A stretch of DNA of 64,000 nt from Pseudoalteromonas lipolytica (GTDB lineage Bacteria > Pseudomonadota > Gammaproteobacteria > Enterobacterales > Alteromonadaceae), in NCBI RefSeq assembly GCF_001306915.1, contig NZ_LJTC01000002.1, positions 134,108 to 198,107 of the forward strand, given 5' to 3'. The notes beneath the pieces were generated by a model. It saw nothing but the letters and a program-made list of their open reading frames with translations, did not search any database and was not told where the DNA came from. Positions 58,157-64,000 of this stretch are shown here, one piece after another. Within the stretch, counting starts at the first letter, position 1, and each line of letters begins with the position of its first letter. Made by a program: the position numbers and the translations under genes.

Positions 58157-58194
58157 GAAATGGCCTTGATACTTCTCATCAGGCGTTAAGCTCA

Positions 58195-58656
58195 TCAATG
58201 CTCGTTTAACCTTTCATTGTTATCGAGCATTTTTACTGGTAATTGGTGATCAACCAAAAAGTCGTAAAATCGTAAATCTTCAATTAGATCGGAAGATGCT
58301 AGCTCGAAATCTTGGTAAGTTAGGTTTTTATAACTAAACCTCACTGTATGTTCGAACCTTTTAGTTTGTGAGTAAAGAATTTCAGTTACTTCGGAAATAT
58401 CTATTTTAACACCTAATAATAGTAACTTTTCACCGTCTATTGACACCTCAACTGAATTTTTTGGCTCTATCATCCAATAATCTACAATGATAGAAATGAT
58501 GCAACATACAACTATAAAGCCGAGCTGCATAAAAAATGGTTTTTCTGCAAATTCAGTTAAATAATAAGCAAACATACCACCAAATAACAATCTGTATAAA
58601 AAGCTGTTGAGCAATTTAAAGCTAACCTTCTTCCTTTTTCTTCTAAACACTTGCAA
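58195..58656 (-). CDS. Membrane protein of unknown function next to SUKH gene
   Basis: Not recognised. Seen: 153 residues; a basic N-terminus (RRKRKK), two hydrophobic segments at about 18-36 and 43-63, then a soluble beta-rich domain (VEVSIDGEKLLLLGVKIDISEVTEILY) that looks like the PH-like half of small bacterial PH-domain membrane proteins; this is a weak resemblance. The start is uncertain: TTG 58656 has only a distant AAAGGA, and GTG 58650 is an alternative. AT-rich and flanked by ordinary core genes; with the SUKH gene it forms a small accessory insert. Confidence 0.55.
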   Translation of the reverse strand: MQVFRRKRKKVSFKLLNSFLYRLLFGGMFAYYLTEFAEKPFFMQLGFIVVCCIISIIVDYWMIEPKNSVEVSIDGEKLLLLGVKIDISEVTEILYSQTKRFEHTVRFSYKNLTYQDFELASSDLIEDLRFYDFLVDHQLPVKMLDNNERLNEH

Positions 58657-58715
58657 AGCTAACCATCCTTTATTAACTTATTGATTTTATGATATTTTAA
58701 TAAAATTATGTTTCA

Positions 58716-59315
58716 TTACTTTTGAGATAACTCTTTGAGTGCATCTATGAAGTGTGTATGGTTGTATGAATAACTGCCATCTTCCTCTTCAACAAGCGAA
58801 GGGCTATTTAGTAATTCAGTGAGGAGTACTAAGAAATCATCAAGTGACTTTGCAAAAACACACTTATCATCTTCGTCTCGGCCAAAATTGATAATTTGAC
58901 CTTTCGTTCCTGTCGGGCCTGGATCAAAGTCCACCCCTATAAAATTACCTCCTCCATCTCCAAGTAGAGGTAACCATTTAGTATTCGCATATTCAATTTT
59001 TATAGCGCTAGGTGTTAGGGATGAACAACTCTCATTTAACCCTTCTAATCCTTGGTCAATAATCTCTCGCCAAACATTTAACTCATGGATAATTTTTTCT
59101 GTACTTAATAATGAAAGGCCAAAAACGAAACCAGCCTTAGTGCGGAATTGACCATCACAATTTGCATATATTGATACAAAAGATTGAGGTAAAGTATTAC
59201 CAACCAAATCTGCAATTTTATTTAATGACTCAACGTCCGACTCATTATTAATAACATCTGTCAGAGCTGGAAACTTTGATTCTATTTTTTCTCTTAAAAC
59301 AATCCATTCGGTCAT
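58716..59315 (-). CDS. SMI1/KNR4 (SUKH-1) family protein, possible orphan immunity protein
   Basis: Member of the SUKH superfamily, many of which are immunity proteins against nuclease or deaminase toxins of contact-dependent or polymorphic systems. Seen: 199 residues; LPQSFVSIYANCDGQ; the signature WLPLLGDGGGNFIGVDFDPG followed by GQIINFGRDEDDKCVFAKSLDDFL, characteristic of SMI1/KNR4 domains. ATG 59315 with AAGGATAT upstream. No toxin, Rhs, CdiA or T6SS gene is seen in the window, so it would be an orphan. A non-immunity role cannot be excluded. Confidence 0.85.
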   Translation of the reverse strand: MTEWIVLREKIESKFPALTDVINNESDVESLNKIADLVGNTLPQSFVSIYANCDGQFRTKAGFVFGLSLLSTEKIIHELNVWREIIDQGLEGLNESCSSLTPSAIKIEYANTKWLPLLGDGGGNFIGVDFDPGPTGTKGQIINFGRDEDDKCVFAKSLDDFLVLLTELLNSPSLVEEEDGSYSYNHTHFIDALKELSQK

Positions 59316-59382
59316 AATATATCCTTATTTTAAATGACTTTACTTAAGATGATCTAATTAATTAAATGTGAGTATTAGTTTT

Positions 59383-60708
59383 TTATTTCAACAACGCCAC
59401 GTTTACAAATACCGCCGTCATTAATAACGGACAGACAAAGCGAATGTACTGGGCAAACCAATAATGAGGGCCGCTCGATACTTGATGCAATTTATTACCA
59501 CGCTGCCATAACCAGCCTACAGTAATGAAATAGAACAGTCCCATTAAAGGTAATTGGTACTGTGTAAGCACCATAATGACTAAACCAAATAACCAGTCAA
59601 AGTTTAAGATAATCAGTGATGAGGCAATAAACACGATCAGCGTTACAAATAAGGTCGCTTTTTTGCGCTCAATACTGTGATTCTCAACTAAAAATGCCAC
59701 TGGAATTTCGGTCGATGAAATAGTTGACGTCACTGAGGCAATCGACATTAATACAAAAAATAATAAGCCAACGAGTAAACCCACTTGGCCCATTGTGCTA
59801 AACAGTTCAGGTAAAATCGCAAAAATTAACTGCCCTTCACCAACCAATTTACCACCGCTAAATACCTCTACACCGTTATGTTGAGCAACAAAAATAGCCG
59901 GAATAATCAATAAACCCGCTAAAAAGGCTACACCAGTATCTAGCAGTGCCACGGTTCCAGTTAGTTTAGGCAGGTTGGCATCTGGTTTTAAATATGAGCC
60001 GTAAACCATCATACAACCAACACCTAACGACAATGAAAAGAATGCTTGCCCCATTGCCGCAATAATTAAGTTTGCATCAAGAATTTGACTAAAATCTGGC
60101 ACTAAGTAGGCTGCAAAGCCATCCATCGCACCATCTAGGGTCGCGATATAAGCAATTAACGCCACTAGTAACACTAGCAATAATGGCATTAAGCGGCGTG
60201 ACCAAGTTTCGATACCTGATTTAACGCCTTTTAAAATAATACTCGCAGTAAGAATAAGCATCAGTGGCGTAAACACAAAATTACGCGCCATGGAGTCACT
60301 GTGTAAAAAATTACTTAACTCAGTAAAACCAAAGAAGCTTGCGACTGGCTCAAGCGCATAAGCCAGCATCCACCCTGCAACTATCGAATAAAAGCTCAGC
60401 ATCACAACCGCACCAAAGAGGCCAATATAGCCTGCTGCAGCGCCCACTTTAGGCGCTGTGTCTTGCCATGCATTAGATAATGCTTTTACTGGATTCGCTT
60501 GCGCTTGGTGGCCTAAATACAGCTCAGTATAAAGAGCCGGAAGCGCTAATAAGAAGATAACAATGAAGTAAACGAGTAAAAATGCACCGCCGCCATGGTT
60601 TGCCGCTTGTGTTGGAAAGCCCCAAATATTACCTAAACCTACCGCCGCACCAGAAGCTGCTAAAACGAAACCTAATCGGCTTTGAAAGCCGTCACGAACT
60701 TGTGCCAT
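59383..60708 (-). CDS. Sodium-dependent transporter, NSS (SNF) family
   Basis: Na+-coupled amino-acid or amine importer of the neurotransmitter:sodium symporter family. Seen: 441 residues, about 11 hydrophobic segments; TM1 signature SRLGFVLAASGAAVGLGNIW with the unwound GNIWGFP and the following NHGGGAFLLVY; TM6 region AFFSLSLGVGCMMVYGSY; TM8 SIASVTSTIS. The length is that of bacterial 11-TM NSS proteins. Substrate cannot be predicted. Divergent from the PPTase gene with a 147-bp gap. Confidence 0.92.
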   Translation of the reverse strand: MAQVRDGFQSRLGFVLAASGAAVGLGNIWGFPTQAANHGGGAFLLVYFIVIFLLALPALYTELYLGHQAQANPVKALSNAWQDTAPKVGAAAGYIGLFGAVVMLSFYSIVAGWMLAYALEPVASFFGFTELSNFLHSDSMARNFVFTPLMLILTASIILKGVKSGIETWSRRLMPLLLVLLVALIAYIATLDGAMDGFAAYLVPDFSQILDANLIIAAMGQAFFSLSLGVGCMMVYGSYLKPDANLPKLTGTVALLDTGVAFLAGLLIIPAIFVAQHNGVEVFSGGKLVGEGQLIFAILPELFSTMGQVGLLVGLLFFVLMSIASVTSTISSTEIPVAFLVENHSIERKKATLFVTLIVFIASSLIILNFDWLFGLVIMVLTQYQLPLMGLFYFITVGWLWQRGNKLHQVSSGPHYWFAQYIRFVCPLLMTAVFVNVALLK

Positions 60709-60855
60709 ACATCTACAAATCTGTTATTATTTTTCCTCATTAAACCATAATTACAGTCAACTGCGTAAACTATTTGCGTTTGTTCATGCCTATAAAAGTG
60801 CATCTGCTGTAAAAATAAACAAAACTAAATTCAAGCCCCGTGTAAGCGTTAAACC

Positions 60856-61593
60856 ATGAGCAGTCACTACTTTTCGAATACTCTTATCATCGAGCAGCAA
60901 AGCCAAACAACAGCTAAAAAAATTATGCTGATGGATGCAACACGTATTGATGTTGCAAGTTTACCCCTTGATAAATTACTCAGTGAGTTTGAATTAAGCG
61001 TACTTGAAAAACGCAAAGTGCCTAGCGCCAAGCAAGAGTACTTAGCGACTCGCCTAACGTTAAAGTATTTGTATCAACATGCTTACCCTCATGATGATTT
61101 AGCGCTCAATGAAATATCAAGCCAGTTTGATGACAAAGACAGCAAGCTTAAATTACATACAAAACGCAGAGAACCTGTGTGGGCCTGTTTATCACATTCA
61201 AATAGTTTAATTGGTGCAGCTCTTAACCTAAAACAACAGCTATTCGGTTTTGATATTGAACAAAGCAGTAAGCCTCGCCCTTTTATCAAACTCGCAAAGC
61301 ATTTTTATCATCAAGATGAAGTTGACTTAATTAGCCGTTTTGACGCTCCCGATGAACAGGCACAGTGCTTTTTTAGAATTTGGACATTAAAAGAAGCGCT
61401 TGCCAAAGCAAGTGCTCAGCCGATTGCGAAACTACTTGCCCCTAATGTATTTGAAGAATTGAGCAAACATAATTTCAGCGCGAGTTGTAACTCTATTGAC
61501 GGGTTTGATATAAGTGTTGTGGCACAAAAAAGCACTGACTGGCAGTGCTCATTTATTAACTTTAATGACTTACGCCGCGACTTGGCTTTCTAA
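60856..61593 (+). CDS. 4'-phosphopantetheinyl transferase, Sfp-like
   Basis: Transfers phosphopantetheine from CoA to a carrier-protein serine. Seen: 245 residues; the magnesium-binding motif GFDIEQ (Asp133, Glu135) and the second motif FFRIWTLKEALAKA (Trp176, Lys179, Glu180), plus the upstream CLSHS. It is a two-lobed Sfp/HetI type rather than AcpS. No polyketide, NRPS or PUFA synthase is in the window, so its carrier protein is elsewhere. Its 3' end overlaps the convergent lysC by 24 bp, and I see no terminator between them. Confidence 0.9.
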   Translation: MSSHYFSNTLIIEQQSQTTAKKIMLMDATRIDVASLPLDKLLSEFELSVLEKRKVPSAKQEYLATRLTLKYLYQHAYPHDDLALNEISSQFDDKDSKLKLHTKRREPVWACLSHSNSLIGAALNLKQQLFGFDIEQSSKPRPFIKLAKHFYHQDEVDLISRFDAPDEQAQCFFRIWTLKEALAKASAQPIAKLLAPNVFEELSKHNFSASCNSIDGFDISVVAQKSTDWQCSFINFNDLRRDLAF

Positions 61594-62949
61594 TAGTCGG
61601 CTGTGAATAGCCTGCACGACTTCATCTGACTCGCTTTGCTCAACTAAGAAGCACAGGTTATGTTTACTTGCACCGTGGCAAATTAAACGAATATTAAAAT
61701 CACTCAATACCTGCATTAAGTTCATTTCTTGCTGACGTAATTGAATTTCAGAACCAATTAAAGCCACCAGCGTTAAGTTATTTTCAACCGATACATGGCA
61801 AAACTCAGAAAGCTTATCTAAACAAGCTTGATCAAGCTCAGGGCGTGATGCATTTGGCGCGTTATCTAAAGTAATTGCAACACTGATCTCGGAGGTAGTA
61901 ACCAAATCAACCGAAATATTAAACTCACTTAAAATAGTGAATACACGCGCTAAGAAACCACTCGCTAGGAGCATTTCTGGGCTTTTAACCGTTAACAGAA
62001 TTTGGTTTTTACGCTGTGTTACGGCACGAATACCTGGTTGCTGAGACTTTTCTTTTTCAATCCATGTACCACCTAATTGCGGCTCACGGCTTGAACCAAC
62101 AAACACACTAATATGGCTTCGGCTTGCAGGTAAAATGGTTGCAGGGTGCAGTACTTTCGCACCAAACGTTGCCATTTCTGCCGCTTCATCAAAGCTTAAG
62201 CGTGCAATTGGGCTTGCTTTAGCGCATAAACGCGGATCAGTACTAAAAATACCCACAACATCGGTCCAAATATGCACGCTTTTTGCATTAATTGCTTCAG
62301 CGAGTAATGCAGCACTGTAATCTGAACCACCACGGCCTAAAGTGGTCGTTTGATTGTGCTCATTGCTACCAATAAAACCTTGAGTTACCACAACATGGTC
62401 ATCAAGTAGCGGCACTAAATGCTCTTTAGCAGCCGCAGCGGTTGCTGCAACATTTGGGGTAGCTTTAGCAAATTGGCTATCTGTTTTTAGCACTTTACGT
62501 ACATCAAAACGCACCGCATCAAGACCTTGACCGCGTAATACTTGAGTAAATAAATACGATGACAAACGCTCGCCAAAGCTCAGTAGTTCATCTTGATCTG
62601 CTACTGACTTAGCCCCGTCTGATGCTAGCTTTTGAAAAGCCTTGAGCGTTTCATTAAAGCCATGTACTAAATCAGCATCCAGTGACAGCTCTGCCAAGAT
62701 TGCTTCTTGAATGGCGACAACGCCAGTAATGTGCTCATCACGTTCAGCCGCACTCAAATCAGCTTTACATAATGCAACTAAATGGTTTGTCACGCCCGCA
62801 CTGGCACTCACAGCAACTATACGTACTTGATTATCAGCACAAATGATTTCAGCGCAGCGGCTCATAGCATCAAAGTTAGCTACACTGGTGCCACCAAATT
62901 TTGCAACAACGTAATCTGATTTTCTGTTGGCGGCTAATTGGGTATTCAT
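61570..62949 (-). CDS. lysC: Lysine-sensitive aspartokinase III
   Basis: Phosphorylates aspartate, the first step to lysine, methionine and threonine. Seen: 459 residues; kinase start VAKFGGTSVANFDAMSR; FGERLSSYLF; TTLGRGGSDYSAALLAEA; TDVVGIFSTDPRL; then two ACT domains (LTVKSPEMLLASGFLARV and LVALIGSEI). The pattern and length follow E. coli LysC (449), the lysine-inhibited isoenzyme. It is preceded by a lysine riboswitch, which supports control by lysine at both RNA and enzyme level. AGGAG at about 7 bp before ATG 62949. Confidence 0.96.
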   Translation of the reverse strand: MNTQLAANRKSDYVVAKFGGTSVANFDAMSRCAEIICADNQVRIVAVSASAGVTNHLVALCKADLSAAERDEHITGVVAIQEAILAELSLDADLVHGFNETLKAFQKLASDGAKSVADQDELLSFGERLSSYLFTQVLRGQGLDAVRFDVRKVLKTDSQFAKATPNVAATAAAAKEHLVPLLDDHVVVTQGFIGSNEHNQTTTLGRGGSDYSAALLAEAINAKSVHIWTDVVGIFSTDPRLCAKASPIARLSFDEAAEMATFGAKVLHPATILPASRSHISVFVGSSREPQLGGTWIEKEKSQQPGIRAVTQRKNQILLTVKSPEMLLASGFLARVFTILSEFNISVDLVTTSEISVAITLDNAPNASRPELDQACLDKLSEFCHVSVENNLTLVALIGSEIQLRQQEMNLMQVLSDFNIRLICHGASKHNLCFLVEQSESDEVVQAIHSRLLESQVAA

Positions 62950-62961
62950 GTCGTCTCCTTT

Positions 62962-62979
62962 TGTGGAAAACTATCCACA
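62962..62979 (-). promoter_or_regulatory. Hairpin abutting the lysC ribosome site
   Basis: TGTGGA (62962-62967) pairs with TCCACA (62974-62979), directly next to the Shine-Dalgarno AGGAG (complement at 62953-62958). It is probably part of the riboswitch expression platform, perhaps controlling translation; inference. Confidence 0.5.
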
Positions 62980-63035
62980 GTAATTCAAGAAGAACTCGGC
63001 AAGGGGGTGCTTTGAAAATAAAGAGTAGTCCATGC

Positions 63036-63198
63036 CAGAAGCTCTCCACCTAGTTTGGTGACAGTTTTGAGGATTCAGCCCCATAAACCGAAAAATAACC
63101 GTGACGTCCGGTTAATTTTCTCGGCGAGTACTTCCCTCATTAATGGTCATTGGCGTTCGTCACCTCACATTAATTACCTAAGTATCGCACCTCTTCTG
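63036..63198 (-). promoter_or_regulatory. Lysine riboswitch (L box) of lysC
   Basis: On the minus strand the leader runs CAGAAGAGGTGCGATAC, ... GGGAAGTACTCGCCGAG, ... GGGGCTGAATCCTC, ... ACTGTCACC, ... GGTGGAGAGCTTCTGGC, the ordered conserved blocks of the lysine aptamer (Rfam RF00168). P1 is closed by CAGAAG (complement of 63193-63198) and CTTCTG (complement of 63036-63041). Lysine binding should shut off lysC. The platform between 62953 and 63035 has no obvious T-run terminator, so control at translation or RNA decay, as in E. coli lysC, is more likely. Confidence 0.93.
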
Positions 63199-63220
63199 AA
63201 TGTTAAGTTAACACCTGGTT

Positions 63221-63253
63221 AAAATAACAAAGCCTGCTGTTAAAAGCAGGCTT
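63221..63253 (-). terminator. Terminator of the NhaD gene
   Basis: AAGCCTGC (63230-63237) / GCAGGCTT (63246-63253) with an 8-nt loop; on the minus strand it is followed by TGTTATTTT. It isolates the antiporter gene from the lysC leader. Confidence 0.8.
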
Positions 63254-63291
63254 CGAAAGTTAACGTTTAGACGTCTAGCTGTCAAGTTGTT

Positions 63292-64000
63292 TTATGAAAT
63301 TAAACTGCCCGCTAAGTGCGAACCGTAATAACCAACGGTATAAGCAATTAATAAATAAACCGACATTTTAAGATAGCTCATAAAGGTTAGTGCTTTTACC
63401 TTACTCATGGCAATAATACCTGCCGCAGAGCCGATTATAAGCATTGAGCCACCGACCCCAGTTGCGTAAGTAAACGACAGCCATTGCTGAGGGCTCATCA
63501 CAATATCAGCTTTTAAAAGTGCTGCAGTTAGAGGTACGTTATCTACCGCCGCTGATAATAGCCCCATCAGGTAGTTGGCATATTCCGGTGCCATCAACTC
63601 ATATAAGTGAGTAAATTTAGCAAGCATACCGACTTCTTTTAATGCACCAACGAGTAATAATACCCCGACGAAGAACAATAAGGTGTCGTATTCAATTTCA
63701 CGAATATAATCGATGATTTTTTTGTTTACGTCTTTTTTGCGCATTAAAAATTGCGCAACCAAAAACATAAGTGATAAACCAAATAAAAAGGTTAACAGCG
63801 GCGGCACACTATAAAGCACACTCAAAGTTAACGTGGCAATAATCGTCGAGAAGAAGATAACCGCAATGGTAATATCTGTTTTTTCGATGCGACGGGCAGC
63901 TTGTTTTTCAAACACAACATTACCCGACATACCCACCGACAACATTGCCGCCAGCAGTGCAACACTTGTCAGTGCAGGGGCAATTAATAATAGTAGATTA
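63292..64000 (-). CDS. nhaD: NhaD-type Na+/H+ antiporter, 5' part beyond window
   Basis: C-terminal half of an inner-membrane sodium/proton antiporter of the NhaD (ion transporter superfamily) type. Seen: the frame is open from the right edge to the stop at 63292 (about 236 codons). It shows YDTLLFFVGVLLLVGALKEVG, SAAVDNVPLTAALLKAD and WLSFTYATGVGGSMLIIGSA, the conserved TM regions of NhaD, with AAGIIAMSKVKALTF after them. The start codon lies outside, so the full length cannot be judged. NhaD is common in halophilic and marine gammaproteobacteria, where it exports Na+ at alkaline pH. Confidence 0.9.
   Translation of the reverse strand, partial: NLLLLIAPALTSVALLAAMLSVGMSGNVVFEKQAARRIEKTDITIAVIFFSTIIATLTLSVLYSVPPLLTFLFGLSLMFLVAQFLMRKKDVNKKIIDYIREIEYDTLLFFVGVLLLVGALKEVGMLAKFTHLYELMAPEYANYLMGLLSAAVDNVPLTAALLKADIVMSPQQWLSFTYATGVGGSMLIIGSAAGIIAMSKVKALTFMSYLKMSVYLLIAYTVGYYGSHLAGSLIS

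Noticed and set aside
58195..59315. Contact-dependent inhibition or toxin-antitoxin module
   Set aside because: Only the immunity-like SUKH gene is recognisable; no toxin-like domain is found in the 153-residue neighbour.

Overview
The window looks like a chromosomal segment of a marine gammaproteobacterium of the Alteromonadales, most like Pseudoalteromonas. This is inferred from AT-rich DNA, the gene order trxB-aat-bpt-infA / clpA-clpS-cspD, a monomeric NADP isocitrate dehydrogenase, a lysine-riboswitch lysC, and many TonB, lipoprotein and GlyGly-CTERM secreted proteins. No database search was possible; all names rest on motif and family recognition. I saw no rRNA, tRNA, CRISPR array, insertion sequence or prophage.

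Region 1 (1-13800) is a starch/maltodextrin utilisation locus. On the minus strand it holds a TonB-dependent outer-membrane receptor, a flavin-dependent tryptophan-halogenase-like protein, a periplasmic cyclomaltodextrinase/neopullulanase-type GH13, a lipoprotein GH13 alpha-amylase, an SLC45-like sugar permease and a lipoprotein GH15 glucoamylase that runs off the left edge. A GH13_23-type cytoplasmic alpha-glucosidase is divergent on the plus strand. A 14-bp palindrome (TGCATACGTATGCA or one-base variants) lies in front of three transcription units and is probably the operator of a LacI-type maltose regulator encoded outside the window. Starch would be cut at the surface, imported by the receptor, trimmed in the periplasm, carried in by the permease and hydrolysed to glucose inside.

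Region 2 (13800-28800) is mostly housekeeping and envelope genes: a YqhA-like membrane protein, a small secreted protein, topA, an Ig-repeat lipoprotein, a dicarboxylate/amino-acid symporter, sohB, a VolA/Pla-1-type lipase lipoprotein, yciK and pssA.

Region 3 (29000-39900) has trxB and a compact N-degron cluster: two aminoacyl-tRNA-protein transferases (aat, bpt), infA, then clpA, clpS and cspD. It is followed by monomeric icd and a soluble hybrid histidine kinase.

Region 4 (40000-54000) is more accessory. It holds a 2104-residue modular M4 metalloprotease with a GlyGly-CTERM tail, two diguanylate cyclases around a YfcH-like epimerase, a CbbR-like LysR regulator divergent from an SbtA-type bicarbonate transporter, three unrecognised small proteins, and an overlooked 59-residue exported protein made of two copies of a 17-residue unit.

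Region 5 (54200-64000) holds sbcB (behind a possible attenuator), a beta-hydroxyacid dehydrogenase, a glutathione peroxidase overlapping an ldhA-like dehydrogenase, a small island with an orphan SUKH/SMI1 protein, an NSS transporter, an Sfp-type phosphopantetheinyl transferase, lysC with its lysine riboswitch, and the 3' part of a NhaD-type Na+/H+ antiporter. Most transcription units end in clear intrinsic terminators.
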